A program made the translations under genes and the position numbers. From Povalibacter uvarum (GTDB lineage Bacteria > Pseudomonadota > Gammaproteobacteria > Steroidobacterales > Steroidobacteraceae), in the NCBI RefSeq assembly GCF_014202975.1, contig NZ_JACHHZ010000007.1:223693-287692 (forward strand): a DNA stretch of 64,000 bases, written 5' to 3'. Each line of letters opens with the position of its first letter. Within the stretch, counting starts at the first letter, position 1. Below are positions 42,263 through 51,151 of this stretch, one piece after another. Under the pieces are notes generated by a model that was not told the DNA's origin, made no database searches, and was given only the letters and a program-made list of their open reading frames with translations.

Positions 42263-44659
42263 TCAGCGCGGACGTGCGCGCGGCAAGCGGACTTCCAGAA
42301 TATTGTAGTCGTCGACGCGGGAGTAACGACACTGGTCGGAGAGCTGGCGGACGAGCTCGATGCCGAGCCCGCCGATCTCCCGGTCGGCGATATCGGCGTC
42401 GAGATCCGGGCGAGCGTGCGCGAGGGGATCGAAGGGCTCCCCATCATCACGCAGCGTCAGAACGACTTCTTCCACGGTCAAGGTGCAGTGGATCGACACC
42501 CGTGCTTCCGCGCGACTGCCCACGGCACGGAATACGTTCGTCAAGAGTTCTTCCGCGATCAGTTCGACATCGCCGCAGATTTCCTGCGCGATGTCGCGGG
42601 AAAGCAGAATGGCGCGCAGCCAGACCTTGGCGTGTTCGACACCGGTTGCGGAGATCTCGGGTTCGATCAGCCAGTGCGGGCCCAGTGCGTTCCAGCCGGC
42701 TGTGATGCGCGGCGGTTTCAGCGCGAGAGCGAGCACCGTCAGATCGTCACTGGCGTGGATGTCGCCAGTATGTTCGGCGACCGTGTTCAGGATCTGCTGG
42801 ACCAGGGTTGCCGGTTCGCCATCCGGGCTGTTCTGCATGAGCGCAGTCAGGCGGTCGAGGCCGAACAGCGATTGATCCCTGGCCTCCGCTTCAGTGACGC
42901 CGTCGGTGAACAGGATCAGCGTGTCGCCAGGCGCCAGGTATCGTTCGATCGTCGGGTACTCGACCGATGCATCGATGCCGATCGCGGGCCCGTTGTCAGC
43001 GGCCAGCGCAGCGACCGTTCCTTCGAGTCGGCGCACCAGCGGCGCATCGTGTCCGGCACTCGCGTAGCGGATCTGGCCCGTATGGATGTTCAACAGGCCG
43101 CAGCCGAGCGTGACGAACATGCACGCATCGTTGCCGTCGACGAGTCTTTCGTTGATGCCGCAGAGCAGGCGATCGGGGACTTCGCCCGATGCGCCCAGCA
43201 CACGCAACAGCGCTGAAAGGCGTGCCATGAAAAGAGCGGCGGGGATGCCTTTGTCGGAGACATCGCCGATCGCGAACAGGACGTTCCCGTCGACGACATG
43301 AAAGTAGTCGTAGAGATCGCCGCCGACTTGCCTTGCCGGCAAGAGTGCGGCAGCTACTTGAGCCGTGGCCGGGAACGTCCTGGGGTCGTGCCGTGGCAAC
43401 ATCGATTGCTGAATGCTGGCGGCAATCTGCAGCTCATGTTCGACGCGGGCCTGCTCGGCGAGCGTCTCTGCGCGCAACTGAATGTGCTTGCGCAACGAAT
43501 CCCGCATCCGGCGCAACGCTTGCGTGAGAACGCCGATCTCATCACGACGCGGATCCTCCGGGAGCCGGAAATCCGGATCGTCCTCGGACGCGGTTCCCAC
43601 CGACTCGGCAAGGTTGTGCAGCGGCCGGGAAATCCCGGCGGCGACCACTGATATCGCGGCGACGAGCAGGAGCAGCCCGCCAGCGCCGAGCCAGAGCTGG
43701 CGATTCAGCAGCGCTCGTGCCTCCGCGAGCAGATGCGAACGGGGAATGACGAACATCACCCGCCAGTCGAGCGTCTCCAGTTTTCGAACGGCGAGGTATG
43801 CGGGTTGCGACACGACGCCGTCAGGCAGCGGCTCGAAACTGGATTTCCGCGCGAGCATTTTTTCCGCGATGTCGCGCACGAGATCTGCGTTGAGCGTCGG
43901 CGTGAACTGAGGCAGTCGATCCGGTGTGGCGCCGATCGGTGCTGTGAACGGCTGTGTGCCGGCTGGCGAGCTCAGCCAGCCAACGCCGGACGAACCCAGC
44001 GTGACATCGTGTGCGACGCGCTTCATCCAATTGAGATCCAGGTCCGCGGTGACGACGCCGGCGAATACGCGACCGCGGTCAGCCCGGTTGCGATAAAACG
44101 GCACCGAGTAAGTCACCATCCACGTTTCGCCGCCGCCGGCGTCGAAGTATGGCAATGACCAGACGGGCTGCTGCTCATCCGCAGCGCGGCGGTACCAGGC
44201 GAGATCCTGGTACGCGTAACTGTCGAGCGCGAGATCGGAGTATGCGATCGCACCCTCGCGACGAAAGAGATAGGGCGCGAACGGTTTCTCGCTGGGGCCC
44301 GCATCGCCGATTTCCACTGCAATCGTCGACCCGTAGACATCGGGCCAGGCAGCCAGGATGCCGCGAATGCGTGCGGGATATTGCTCAGGGGGCGGATCGA
44401 CTTCTTCCAGTTGCCCCGCCACCGTGCGGATGCCGCCTTCGATGGGACGGATGACGGAGTCGAGTCCGATCGCGAGCTGTGCAACGAGTTCTTTGACGTC
44501 GCGCTCGGCGCCCGCTTCGAGCTGCCGAGCAGTCGCCTGATACGACATGTACAGCGCGAACGCGTAGATCGGCACCGTGACGGCTAGCGTCCAGAAGAGC
44601 ATCCGGCCGCGAACCGTGCGGAACACACCACCCTGCAGGGATTGAGAGGCGACGCTCAC
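42263..44659 (-). CDS. Membrane sensor SpoIIE-type PP2C phosphatase fused to an RsbW-like kinase domain
   Basis: A protein of about 798 residues. TM1 (MLFWTLAVTVPIYAFALYM) and TM2 (LWLGAGGLLLLVAAISVVAA) flank a large Cache-type periplasmic sensor with YSDLALDSYAYQDLAWYRRA. A HAMP linker precedes the PP2C domain (GGDLYDYF, GDVSDKGIPAALFMA, FTDGVTEAEA, DDLTVLAL). The final 140 residues are an HATPase of the anti-sigma type (VELIAEELLTNVFRAVG, LRDDGEPFDPL, IGGLGIELVRQL). Phosphatase and kinase are thus on one chain, next to their STAS target. Start uncertain: GTG 44659 chosen, TTG 44668 also possible; neither has a clear ribosome binding site. Confidence 0.88.
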   Translation of the reverse strand: MSVASQSLQGGVFRTVRGRMLFWTLAVTVPIYAFALYMSYQATARQLEAGAERDVKELVAQLAIGLDSVIRPIEGGIRTVAGQLEEVDPPPEQYPARIRGILAAWPDVYGSTIAVEIGDAGPSEKPFAPYLFRREGAIAYSDLALDSYAYQDLAWYRRAADEQQPVWSLPYFDAGGGETWMVTYSVPFYRNRADRGRVFAGVVTADLDLNWMKRVAHDVTLGSSGVGWLSSPAGTQPFTAPIGATPDRLPQFTPTLNADLVRDIAEKMLARKSSFEPLPDGVVSQPAYLAVRKLETLDWRVMFVIPRSHLLAEARALLNRQLWLGAGGLLLLVAAISVVAAGISRPLHNLAESVGTASEDDPDFRLPEDPRRDEIGVLTQALRRMRDSLRKHIQLRAETLAEQARVEHELQIAASIQQSMLPRHDPRTFPATAQVAAALLPARQVGGDLYDYFHVVDGNVLFAIGDVSDKGIPAALFMARLSALLRVLGASGEVPDRLLCGINERLVDGNDACMFVTLGCGLLNIHTGQIRYASAGHDAPLVRRLEGTVAALAADNGPAIGIDASVEYPTIERYLAPGDTLILFTDGVTEAEARDQSLFGLDRLTALMQNSPDGEPATLVQQILNTVAEHTGDIHASDDLTVLALALKPPRITAGWNALGPHWLIEPEISATGVEHAKVWLRAILLSRDIAQEICGDVELIAEELLTNVFRAVGSRAEARVSIHCTLTVEEVVLTLRDDGEPFDPLAHARPDLDADIADREIGGLGIELVRQLSDQCRYSRVDDYNILEVRLPRARPR

Positions 44660-44805
44660 AGCGGGCAATGCTGCACTGGCGCGCGAAAAGTATCCACCGC
44701 CAGGGCAGCGCCGGGCTCACTATGGTGAGGCGCTGTGACAGCGCAGGCTCGCTGGTATGGGCTCGATGTCCCCTTATCGTCGATTCGCCGTCGAAGGCGG
44801 CTGCT

Positions 44806-45294
44806 TCACTCGGCGAGGGTGTAGTCGAACTCGTAGAAATGCTGGCCCTTGTCGATGATGATCTTGAACGAACCCTTCAGGCCCTGAAGCTCATCCGTAC
44901 CCGAATCGGGCACGACCGTGATGATCCAGTTCTCCGGCGTGCCGCGATTCATCAGGGAGTGGTGCACGAGCATGAAGCTGCCCTTGCGCCCGTGCAGCGA
45001 ACCGCTGACGCGCTCGATCGCCACATAGGAGCCAGAAGTGCTGCCGTCGCCCGAGTAGAGCATCTCGCCGGTGCTCGAGGCTGCGAGATCGCCTTTGTAT
45101 TGCTTCTCGAGTGACATGCGTCCTACATTCGCGGCTCGCGCCGGCTCGTTGTCCGGCTGCAGTACCTTGATCTTGACGTCGAACGCACCGGCGACATGCT
45201 TCACGGAAGACTCCCTCTGTTCGTTCGCATCGGAAATGCCCACGGCGAAGTACAGGCCGAGCATTGCGAGCGCGATGGTGTTGCTGGGTTTCAT
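44806..45294 (-). CDS. DUF3224-like exported protein
   Basis: A 162-residue protein with an N-terminal hydrophobic signal (TIALAMLGLYFAVGI). The mature part has the DUF3224 pattern: VKIKVLQPDNEP, SLEKQYKGDLAASSTGEML and YVAIERVSGSLHGRKGSFML, ending with KIIIDKGQHFYEFDYTL. The family forms a small beta barrel related to allene-oxide-cyclase-like folds, of unknown role. The upstream ATG of the divergent AraC gene is only 19 bp away, so promoters must overlap coding sequence. Confidence 0.8.
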   Translation of the reverse strand: MKPSNTIALAMLGLYFAVGISDANEQRESSVKHVAGAFDVKIKVLQPDNEPARAANVGRMSLEKQYKGDLAASSTGEMLYSGDGSTSGSYVAIERVSGSLHGRKGSFMLVHHSLMNRGTPENWIITVVPDSGTDELQGLKGSFKIIIDKGQHFYEFDYTLAE

Positions 45295-45313
45295 AAGGTG
45301 ATCGTATTGAGCC

Positions 45314-46168
45314 ATGGCCGTGTCGTCGCGGGCTAGGAAAAACGCGCCAGCTTCAGCCGAGGTCCGGCTCGTTGGCGTGGGGCCGCCTCGCGGCCTGCTC
45401 AAACACGCGGAAGGTCCGGGGCAGTTCTATCACGCGCGGATCGCGCCGGCACCCGACGTCGCGAGTCTCGTTCAGCACTTCTGGATCGTGCGCTGGGATC
45501 TTCGCGGCCTCGAGTCGCAGCGCCCGGAAACGCTGCCGCATCCGAACGTGCATCTCGTCATCGATCGCAGCGAGGCGCTCGTTCACGGAATCCACACGGG
45601 CCGCTTCACTCGCGAGCTGACGGGCAAGGGCGGTGTGCTCGGCGTGAAGTTCAGGCCGGGCGGATTCCGGCCGTTCCTGGGCGGATCCGTTTCGCGAATG
45701 CGTAATCGCACGGCGACGCTCGCATCGATCTTCGACGAATCTTCCGATGCGCTGTGCAAAGCGGTGGAGGAGGCGGGAGAGAACGACGAGCGCGCGATCG
45801 CAGTCGTCCAGCAGTTCCTGGTGCGTCGCTGGCCTGATGCAGATCCGCTGGTTGATCGCGTCGCGAAGATCGCCACGGACATCGAGCAGGATCGTTCGGT
45901 GACACGCGTCGAGGATCTGCTCGAGCGGCATGCGATCACCAAGCGCTCGATCCAGCGGCTGTTCAACGAATATGTCGGCATCGGCCCCAAATGGGTGATC
46001 AATCGCTATCGCATGCATGAAGTCGTCGAGCGATTGAACGCCGGCGGTCAGGTCGACTGGCTGGCGCTCGCGCTGGAGCTCGGCTACTTCGACCAGGCGC
46101 ATTTCAATCGCGACTTCAAGGCGCTCATTGGGAGATCGCCTTCGGAGTACGCGGCGCTTCGCCGATAG
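45314..46168 (+). CDS. AraC family transcription regulator with DUF6597-type N-terminal domain
   Basis: A 284-residue protein. The N-terminal part (ASLVQHFWIVRWDLRG, HPNVHLVIDRSEALVHG, VLGVKFRPGGFRPFLG) is the DUF6597-type ligand-binding domain. The C-terminal part is a two-HTH AraC domain (RVEDLLERHAITKRSIQRLF, LALALELGYFDQAHFNRDF). It is tightly divergent from the DUF3224 gene. The first 20 residues are basic and not conserved-looking, so the true start may be further in. Confidence 0.88.
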   Translation: MAVSSRARKNAPASAEVRLVGVGPPRGLLKHAEGPGQFYHARIAPAPDVASLVQHFWIVRWDLRGLESQRPETLPHPNVHLVIDRSEALVHGIHTGRFTRELTGKGGVLGVKFRPGGFRPFLGGSVSRMRNRTATLASIFDESSDALCKAVEEAGENDERAIAVVQQFLVRRWPDADPLVDRVAKIATDIEQDRSVTRVEDLLERHAITKRSIQRLFNEYVGIGPKWVINRYRMHEVVERLNAGGQVDWLALALELGYFDQAHFNRDFKALIGRSPSEYAALRR

Positions 46169-46185
46169 AGATCCGGCTGCTTCCT

Positions 46186-46267
46186 GTGGGTCCGGCTTCA
46201 GCCGGACGTCATCGCCGAAGGCGAGAGCCGGCTGCGCCGGCTAACGTCCGGCTAAAGCCGGACCCAC
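46186..46267. repeat. Compound GTGGGTCCGGCT-family palindrome (three nested units)
   Basis: Outer arms GTGGGTCCGGCT and AGCCGGACCCAC are perfect. Inside are AGCCGGACGT and ACGTCCGGCT, and a core AGCCGG/CCGGCT hairpin. The whole 82 bp can form a cruciform or a long branched hairpin. It follows the AraC stop and precedes DUF3617. Confidence 0.85.
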
Positions 46268-46385
46268 AGCAAGAGTGGCCCCGCATGAGCCGATTTCCCC
46301 CTGCTTTACGCGTAAATAACGTGGCCCCGGTGCAGCCTGCGGCAGGCCGTGCCCCCGCCACGTCTATCGCGTACAGGATTTCCAT

Positions 46386-47321
46386 ATGAAACAGTTAATT
46401 AGCGCATTCGTGCTGGTGTGCGCGGGTCTGGCGCTGACGGCTGCGGTGGCAGCGCCGACCGGCGAAAAGTGGAAGATCACGAACCAGATGCAGATGGGCG
46501 GCATGTCGATGCCGGGGCAGTCGAACGAGATCTGCAAGCAGCCGGGCGACGACTCCGTCCCGATGAAGACGGAAGAGAACTGTGAGCTCTACGACGTGAA
46601 GCGCGTCGGCAACACGCAGAGTTTCAAGATGCGCTGCACCGGTAAGGATGCGGCGCAAGGTGAGGGCGAGTTCACGTACCTGGGCCCGGATCATTACAAG
46701 GGCAAGATGCTCGTCGCCGTCGACGGCGAGTCGATGACCATGGCAGTCGAGGGCAAGAAGATCGGTGCCTGCGATGGCGGCGAGATGAACCTGAAGGCCA
46801 AGGAATATGAAGACCTGGCGAAGCAGCAGATGGCGCTGGGCGCCCAGGCGCAGAAAGAGCAGTGCCACAAGTTCGCGGCCGAAGCGACCTCACCTGGTGT
46901 CATGAAGCAGTACTGCACCGATCCGGCGGATCGCCAGACGTTCTGCGCGGCCGTTCAGACGCACGACAAGTTCCTGGCGCTCTCCGAAATGGAAAAGCGC
47001 GGCACCGGCGCCGAGAAGCCTCTCACGGAGTCCGCTGGCCTGTGTGGCTTCGGGATCGACGCAAAGCGCCAGGACCTGTGCAAGAGCGCCTATGCATACG
47101 GCAACATCAAGTTCATCGGCAGCCAGTGCCCGGCCGAAGCGGAAGCGCTCGCCAAGGCGCAGTGCGCAGGCCGTCGCTACACGGCGATCGCCGACCAGTA
47201 CCGCGATTTCTGCGCTTCGTACGCGCAGGCTGAAGCGGAGCGTGAAGCGAACTCGCCGGCCGGCAAGACGAAGAGCATGTTCAACATGGGCAAGAAGGCG
47301 CTCGGCCTCTTCAATAACTGA
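46386..47321 (+). CDS. Exported DUF3617-like protein
   Basis: A 311-residue protein with signal peptide (LISAFVLVCAGLALTAAVAA). Residues about 25-150 match the DUF3617 pattern (EKWKITNQMQMGGMSMPGQS, NCELYDVKRVGNTQSFKMRC). The rest is a cysteine-containing helical domain with paired cysteines (EQCHKFAAE, KQYCTDPADR, QTFCAAV, AGLCGFGIDA). The function is unknown. AGGA lies upstream of the ATG. The D,D-carboxypeptidase gene follows after a short gap. Confidence 0.8.
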   Translation: MKQLISAFVLVCAGLALTAAVAAPTGEKWKITNQMQMGGMSMPGQSNEICKQPGDDSVPMKTEENCELYDVKRVGNTQSFKMRCTGKDAAQGEGEFTYLGPDHYKGKMLVAVDGESMTMAVEGKKIGACDGGEMNLKAKEYEDLAKQQMALGAQAQKEQCHKFAAEATSPGVMKQYCTDPADRQTFCAAVQTHDKFLALSEMEKRGTGAEKPLTESAGLCGFGIDAKRQDLCKSAYAYGNIKFIGSQCPAEAEALAKAQCAGRRYTAIADQYRDFCASYAQAEAEREANSPAGKTKSMFNMGKKALGLFNN

Positions 47322-47353
47322 TCCTGCCCGGTTTTCGAATCGTGCGCCGAACG

Positions 47354-48160
47354 ATGAGGTGGTCGCATGCCGCGTTGTTCGGCGCACTCTTGCTCGCAAC
47401 GGGATTGGTGCGGGCTGAAGCGCCGGGCGCGTTTGCGGACACGGCGCGCAGCTATATCGTCGTGCGTGACGGCCAGGTTGTGTGGTCGCGCGAGCCTGGA
47501 CTCCAACTGCAGCCTGCTTCACTGACGAAACTGCTGACCGCGCTCGTCGTGCTCGATGCGAACCCCGACATGGAGCGCTGGCTTCCTGTGAGTGCACCAG
47601 CTGCGCAAGTCGCGCCGACGAAGCTCGGCCTGCGGGCGGGCGAGGAGATCACGGCCGGTGCAGCGATGGCAGCGATGCTCGTCCGGTCAGCGAACGATGC
47701 GTGTCTCGTGCTGGTCGAGAGCGTCTCGAAGGATAGGGACGCATTCGCGAAGCGGATGAACGAGCGGGCTCGGCAACTCGGCATGTCACAGTCGCGGTTC
47801 GTCGATCCGTGTGGCTTTGATGCAGTCGGTCAGCACAGCACAGTGACTGATCTCTTGAAGCTTGCCCAGGCGGCGCGGCGCGTGCCGATGATCGCGCATC
47901 TGGTAGCACTGCCGCGTGCCGAGCTCACCACCCGAACGGGGCGGACGAAATCCTTCGCGAACACGAATCAACTGCTCGGCCGGCTCGAAGGTGCCGCGGG
48001 AATGAAGACGGGCTACACCTCGCAAGCGGGCCAGTGCCTGATCGCCTACGCCAGGCGCGGCGAGAGCGAGGTCTGGCTCGTGATGCTGGGCGGTACGCAG
48101 AGGTGGTGGCAGGCGCACGGAATGATCGATCATGCGTTCAGTTCTTCCCTTGCGCACTGA
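47354..48160 (+). CDS. Exported D-alanyl-D-alanine carboxypeptidase (penicillin-binding, S11)
   Basis: A 268-residue protein with a signal peptide (AALFGALLLATGLVRA). All three penicillin-binding motifs are present: SLTK (Ser 56, Lys 59), SAN (Ser 112) and KTG (Lys 218). It removes the terminal D-Ala from peptidoglycan stem peptides. It lacks the usual C-terminal PBP5 beta domain and membrane anchor, so it is a short, probably soluble form. A GTG 12 bp upstream is an alternative start. The last 29 bp overlap the next gene in another frame. Confidence 0.9.
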   Translation: MRWSHAALFGALLLATGLVRAEAPGAFADTARSYIVVRDGQVVWSREPGLQLQPASLTKLLTALVVLDANPDMERWLPVSAPAAQVAPTKLGLRAGEEITAGAAMAAMLVRSANDACLVLVESVSKDRDAFAKRMNERARQLGMSQSRFVDPCGFDAVGQHSTVTDLLKLAQAARRVPMIAHLVALPRAELTTRTGRTKSFANTNQLLGRLEGAAGMKTGYTSQAGQCLIAYARRGESEVWLVMLGGTQRWWQAHGMIDHAFSSSLAH

Positions 48161-49613
48161 TCCGATCGCGGCGTCGACGCCGACCGCCACGAGCTGGCTG
48201 TGGGTCGGCTTGTGGCTGCTGCCAGCGCTCGTCGTCGTCCTGGTCTGGTTGCCTTCGTTGTCCGCGGGTTTCCAGTTCGACGACTGGAATGTGATCGTTC
48301 ATGAGCCGAAGGTTCATTCGCTCGCGGCTTGGTGGGCGTCGATGCCCGGCATCCGGCCGCTGCTGAAACTGAGCTACGCCGCCCACTACGCGATGGGACC
48401 GGATCCCATCGTGTTCCGCGTCTTCAACATGGGTATCCACGCGCTCTCGGCGATGCTCGTGTTCTGGCTATTGCAGGTGCGTGGAGTCCGCGCGGGACTG
48501 ACACCTTCCCACGCGATGCTCGCCGGGCTGCTCGCGGCGCTGATCTTTGCGATCCATCCTGTGCAGACAGAAGCGGTCACTTACATCTCCGGCCGCTCGA
48601 GTTCGCTGTCTGCGTTCTTCTGCCTGGTTGCGCTGTGGTGCTGGGTGCGCGGCGATTCGTCAGGGCAGGGTTCGTCACTCCCGCGAAAGCGGGAGTCCAT
48701 TCTTTGGTCGTTCGCGTCCTGCGCCGCGTTCATCGCCGCAGTGGCCTGCAAAGAAACTGCGCTCATCCTCCCGCTCGCACTCTGGCTCTACTCCGCGGAC
48801 GGACATGCGTTCCGGCGCTTGATGCCCCTGTTCGCACTCGTCGCAGTGTTGCTGCTGCTCGCCGCCAGTCTCCCGAGATATCGCGATCTGCTGGACGTCA
48901 GCCTGCAGACGCGTTCGATCACGGAGAACCTGCTCACACAATCCCGCGCCGTGCTGTACCTCGCGGGGCAACTGATCCGTCCGTGGAACATGAATGCGGA
49001 TCCGGAGTTGACCGTGATCACGCAGGTCGATGCGACGAGCCTGTTGCTGTGCAGCGGATGGAGCGTGGCGTTGGGTGCGGCGCTGTGGAACGTGCGGCGC
49101 AAACCGATCGGTGCTTTCGCGGTGCTGTGGTTCCTGTTGTGGCTGGCGCCGACCAATTCGTTGCTGCCGCGGCTCGATCCCGCGAACGATCGCCAGTTGT
49201 ACCTGGCAATGATCGGCCCGGCCTGGTGGCTGTCGGTGCAGCTCATTCGTTGGGCACAGACCCGCAGGCCGTTGCTTGCGATGCTCACGATCGCACTCGT
49301 ACTCGGTTCGCTGTGCGCGGCGACGATCGAACGCAACAGGATCTACGAAACCGAAGTTACGTTCTGGGAAGACACGGCGGCACGCAATCCCGCGAACGCG
49401 CGCGCGGCCAACAATCTTGCGATGGCGTATGCAATGGCCTGCCGTCGCGAGGATGCGTTGCGCGAATTCGATCGCGCGATCTCGCTGGACCCTTCGGACT
49501 TTCGCGCCCGCATCAATCGCAAGTTTCTGAGAGAGGGTGAATTGCCCGGCGTTGACGAGGCGCGCTGCGGGAACTCCGTCATTCCCGCGGGACACCCGCT
49601 TTCGCGGGTGTGA
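48132..49613 (+). CDS. Polytopic membrane protein with TPR tail (TMTC/DUF1736-like), carrying in-frame repeat sequence
   Basis: A 493-residue protein with about ten transmembrane helices and the GT-C-like N-terminal pattern (FDDWNVIVHEPKVHSLAAW; HPVQTEAVTYISGRSSSLSA), followed by a C-terminal TPR pair (NNLAMAYAMACRREDALREF). Proteins of this type are presumed polyprenyl-sugar-dependent mannosyl- or glycosyltransferases. Around residues 181-190 a dispersed repeat adds SLPRKRESI in a loop, and the last 12 residues (SVIPAGHPLSRV) plus the stop come from another repeat. It overlaps the carboxypeptidase gene by 29 bp. Confidence 0.85.
   Translation: MRSVLPLRTDPIAASTPTATSWLWVGLWLLPALVVVLVWLPSLSAGFQFDDWNVIVHEPKVHSLAAWWASMPGIRPLLKLSYAAHYAMGPDPIVFRVFNMGIHALSAMLVFWLLQVRGVRAGLTPSHAMLAGLLAALIFAIHPVQTEAVTYISGRSSSLSAFFCLVALWCWVRGDSSGQGSSLPRKRESILWSFASCAAFIAAVACKETALILPLALWLYSADGHAFRRLMPLFALVAVLLLLAASLPRYRDLLDVSLQTRSITENLLTQSRAVLYLAGQLIRPWNMNADPELTVITQVDATSLLLCSGWSVALGAALWNVRRKPIGAFAVLWFLLWLAPTNSLLPRLDPANDRQLYLAMIGPAWWLSVQLIRWAQTRRPLLAMLTIALVLGSLCAATIERNRIYETEVTFWEDTAARNPANARAANNLAMAYAMACRREDALREFDRAISLDPSDFRARINRKFLREGELPGVDEARCGNSVIPAGHPLSRV
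48673..48700. repeat. CCCGCGAAAGCGGG-family repeat inside a coding sequence
   Basis: CGTCACTCCCGCGAAAGCGG onward, identical in layout to the intergenic units, lies in frame within the TMTC-like gene and encodes SLPRKRESI. It falls in a hydrophilic loop between predicted helices. Confidence 0.85.
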
Positions 49614-49615
49614 CG
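49577..49615. repeat. CCCGCGAAAGCGGG-family repeat supplying a stop codon
   Basis: A compound unit (CGTCATTCCCGCGGGACACC and CCCGCTTTCGCGGGTGTGAC halves) covers the last 12 codons of the TMTC-like gene; the TGA of its TGACGG end is the stop codon. Confidence 0.85.
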
Positions 49616-49619
49616 GTTT

Positions 49620-50528
49620 CTATGCCGCCGGCGCCGCCGACGTGGCCGCGTAGTCAGCAACCCCTCGATAGATCTCATCGAAGACCGTCTTGATGTGCCG
49701 CGCCTTGCGCTGATCGGCGTGCATCACGATCCAGGTCTCGAGGTTCATCCGGAACAGATCCGGCACGACATTGATGAGATCCGGGTCGCGGCGGGCGAGG
49801 CCATACTGGCAGACCCCAATGCCGACACCCGCACGGATAGCGGCGAGCTGCGCCGTATCGTTGTCCGTGCGGAACGCGAACCGCTCGCGCCTCAGGTCGA
49901 CGCCTACTTTGTAGCGCTGAAGGAATTGCGGCGGATGGTCGAAGCCGATCAGGGAATGCCGATCCAGATCTTCGTCCGTCCTCGGAACGCCGTGGACTTC
50001 GAGATAGCGGCGATGCGCATGCATGCCCAATGCGATCGTGCCGGCGCGCCTTGCCATCAGTGACTTCTGCTGCGGCCGGGCCAGGCGAATTGCGATATCG
50101 GCGTCCCGCCGCAAGAGATCGGCCATCGCATTGCTCAGTACGAGCTCGATCTCGAGTCCGCGATAGCGATTGCGCAGCTTCGCAAGAATCGGCGGCAGGA
50201 CTTCGATACCTGTTACCTCGCTGGCAGTCACGCGAACGACGCCCGCGACCTGGTTCGGTTCGCCCGTGGCCGCACGTTGGAACGCGGCGACCGCGGCAGC
50301 CATCGATTCGGCGTGCGGGCGCAACTCGTGTGCAGCGGCGGTGGGGGTCAGCCCCGTCGCTGATCGAGTGAAGAGCGGCTTGCCGTCCAGCAGGACCTGC
50401 AGTTCGGCGATGTGGCGGCCGACCGTCGGCTGAGTGAGGTCGAGCATGCGCGCAGCAGCCGAAAAGCTGCCGTGTTGGATCACCGCAAGGAAGGACCGGT
50501 AGAGGTCCCAGCTGGCTTGGCCCGGCAT
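49620..50528 (-). CDS. LysR family transcription regulator
   Basis: A 302-residue protein with an N-terminal winged helix (LYRSFLAVIQHGSFSAAARM, LDLTQPTVGRHIAELQ) and the periplasmic-binding-protein-like effector domain (VAGVVRVTASEVTGIEVLPP). It belongs to the group that regulates single nearby oxidoreductase or membrane genes. The ATG at 50528 with AAGG upstream is chosen; codons further upstream lack conservation. It is divergent from a DUF1772 gene, which is the likely target. Confidence 0.9.
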   Translation of the reverse strand: MPGQASWDLYRSFLAVIQHGSFSAAARMLDLTQPTVGRHIAELQVLLDGKPLFTRSATGLTPTAAAHELRPHAESMAAAVAAFQRAATGEPNQVAGVVRVTASEVTGIEVLPPILAKLRNRYRGLEIELVLSNAMADLLRRDADIAIRLARPQQKSLMARRAGTIALGMHAHRRYLEVHGVPRTDEDLDRHSLIGFDHPPQFLQRYKVGVDLRRERFAFRTDNDTAQLAAIRAGVGIGVCQYGLARRDPDLINVVPDLFRMNLETWIVMHADQRKARHIKTVFDEIYRGVADYAATSAAPAA

Positions 50529-50559
50529 GTGCTCACCCTTCGGCCTCCCCGGATGGCCT

Positions 50560-50573
50560 ATGCATAAATGTAT
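50560..50573. promoter_or_regulatory. Possible LysR-type site between lysR and DUF1772
   Basis: ATGCATAAATGTAT, an AT-rich imperfect dyad in GC-rich DNA, lies in the 140-bp divergent gap. LysR proteins bind such dyads (T-N11-A). The assignment is by position only. Confidence 0.3.
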
Positions 50574-50668
50574 AGCAGCCATGCAGGACTGCTCAATTCT
50601 TTTTACCACGCCGCTGGGGAACACTCGTGTCCAGGCAATCGGCCCTGACTCACTACCGGAGCACGCTC

Positions 50669-51148
50669 ATGAATACCGGACATCTGCAGATCGCCAGCAT
50701 CCTGGGAGCCGTAGGCACCGGCCTGATCGGCGGCGTGTTCTTCGCCTTCTCGACGTTCGTGATGCAGGCGCTGGCGCGGATGCCGGCGGCGCAAGGCATC
50801 GCAGCGATGCAGCACATCAATGTGACTGTGCTGAATCCCTGGTTCCTCGGGGTGTTCATGGGCACCGGGCTGGTATCGATCGGAGTGCTCGTGCTCGCGC
50901 TCATGCAGGCCAGGTCGGGCGCGGCGCTGCTGATCGTCGCTGCGACGCTCTATTTCGTGGGCACGTTCCTGGTGACGATGGTTTTCAACGTGCCGCGGAA
51001 CGACGCGCTCGCCGCAGCGACACCGGATGCTGCGCAAAGCGCGGTGCTATGGGCGAAGTATCTGCGGGAATGGACGTTCTGGAATCACGTCAGGACCGTC
51101 GCGGCGCTGGCGGCCTGCGCGACCTTCTGCGTGGCGCTGACGCGCTGA
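50669..51148 (+). CDS. DUF1772 membrane protein (anthrone oxygenase-like)
   Basis: A 159-residue protein with four transmembrane helices (LGAVGTGLIGGVFFAFSTFV; FLGVFMGTGLVSIGVLVLAL; LLIVAATLYFVGTFLVTMVF; VRTVAALAACATFCVAL). It has the DUF1772 motif NVPRNDALA and W-x-x-W-N-H-x-R (EWTFWNHVRT), family features that in relatives are linked to anthrone oxygenation. CGGAG lies 7 nt upstream of the ATG. The divergent LysR gene probably controls it. Converges with the SpoIIAA-like gene 3 bp away. Confidence 0.88.
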   Translation: MNTGHLQIASILGAVGTGLIGGVFFAFSTFVMQALARMPAAQGIAAMQHINVTVLNPWFLGVFMGTGLVSIGVLVLALMQARSGAALLIVAATLYFVGTFLVTMVFNVPRNDALAAATPDAAQSAVLWAKYLREWTFWNHVRTVAALAACATFCVALTR

Positions 51149-51151
51149 GCG

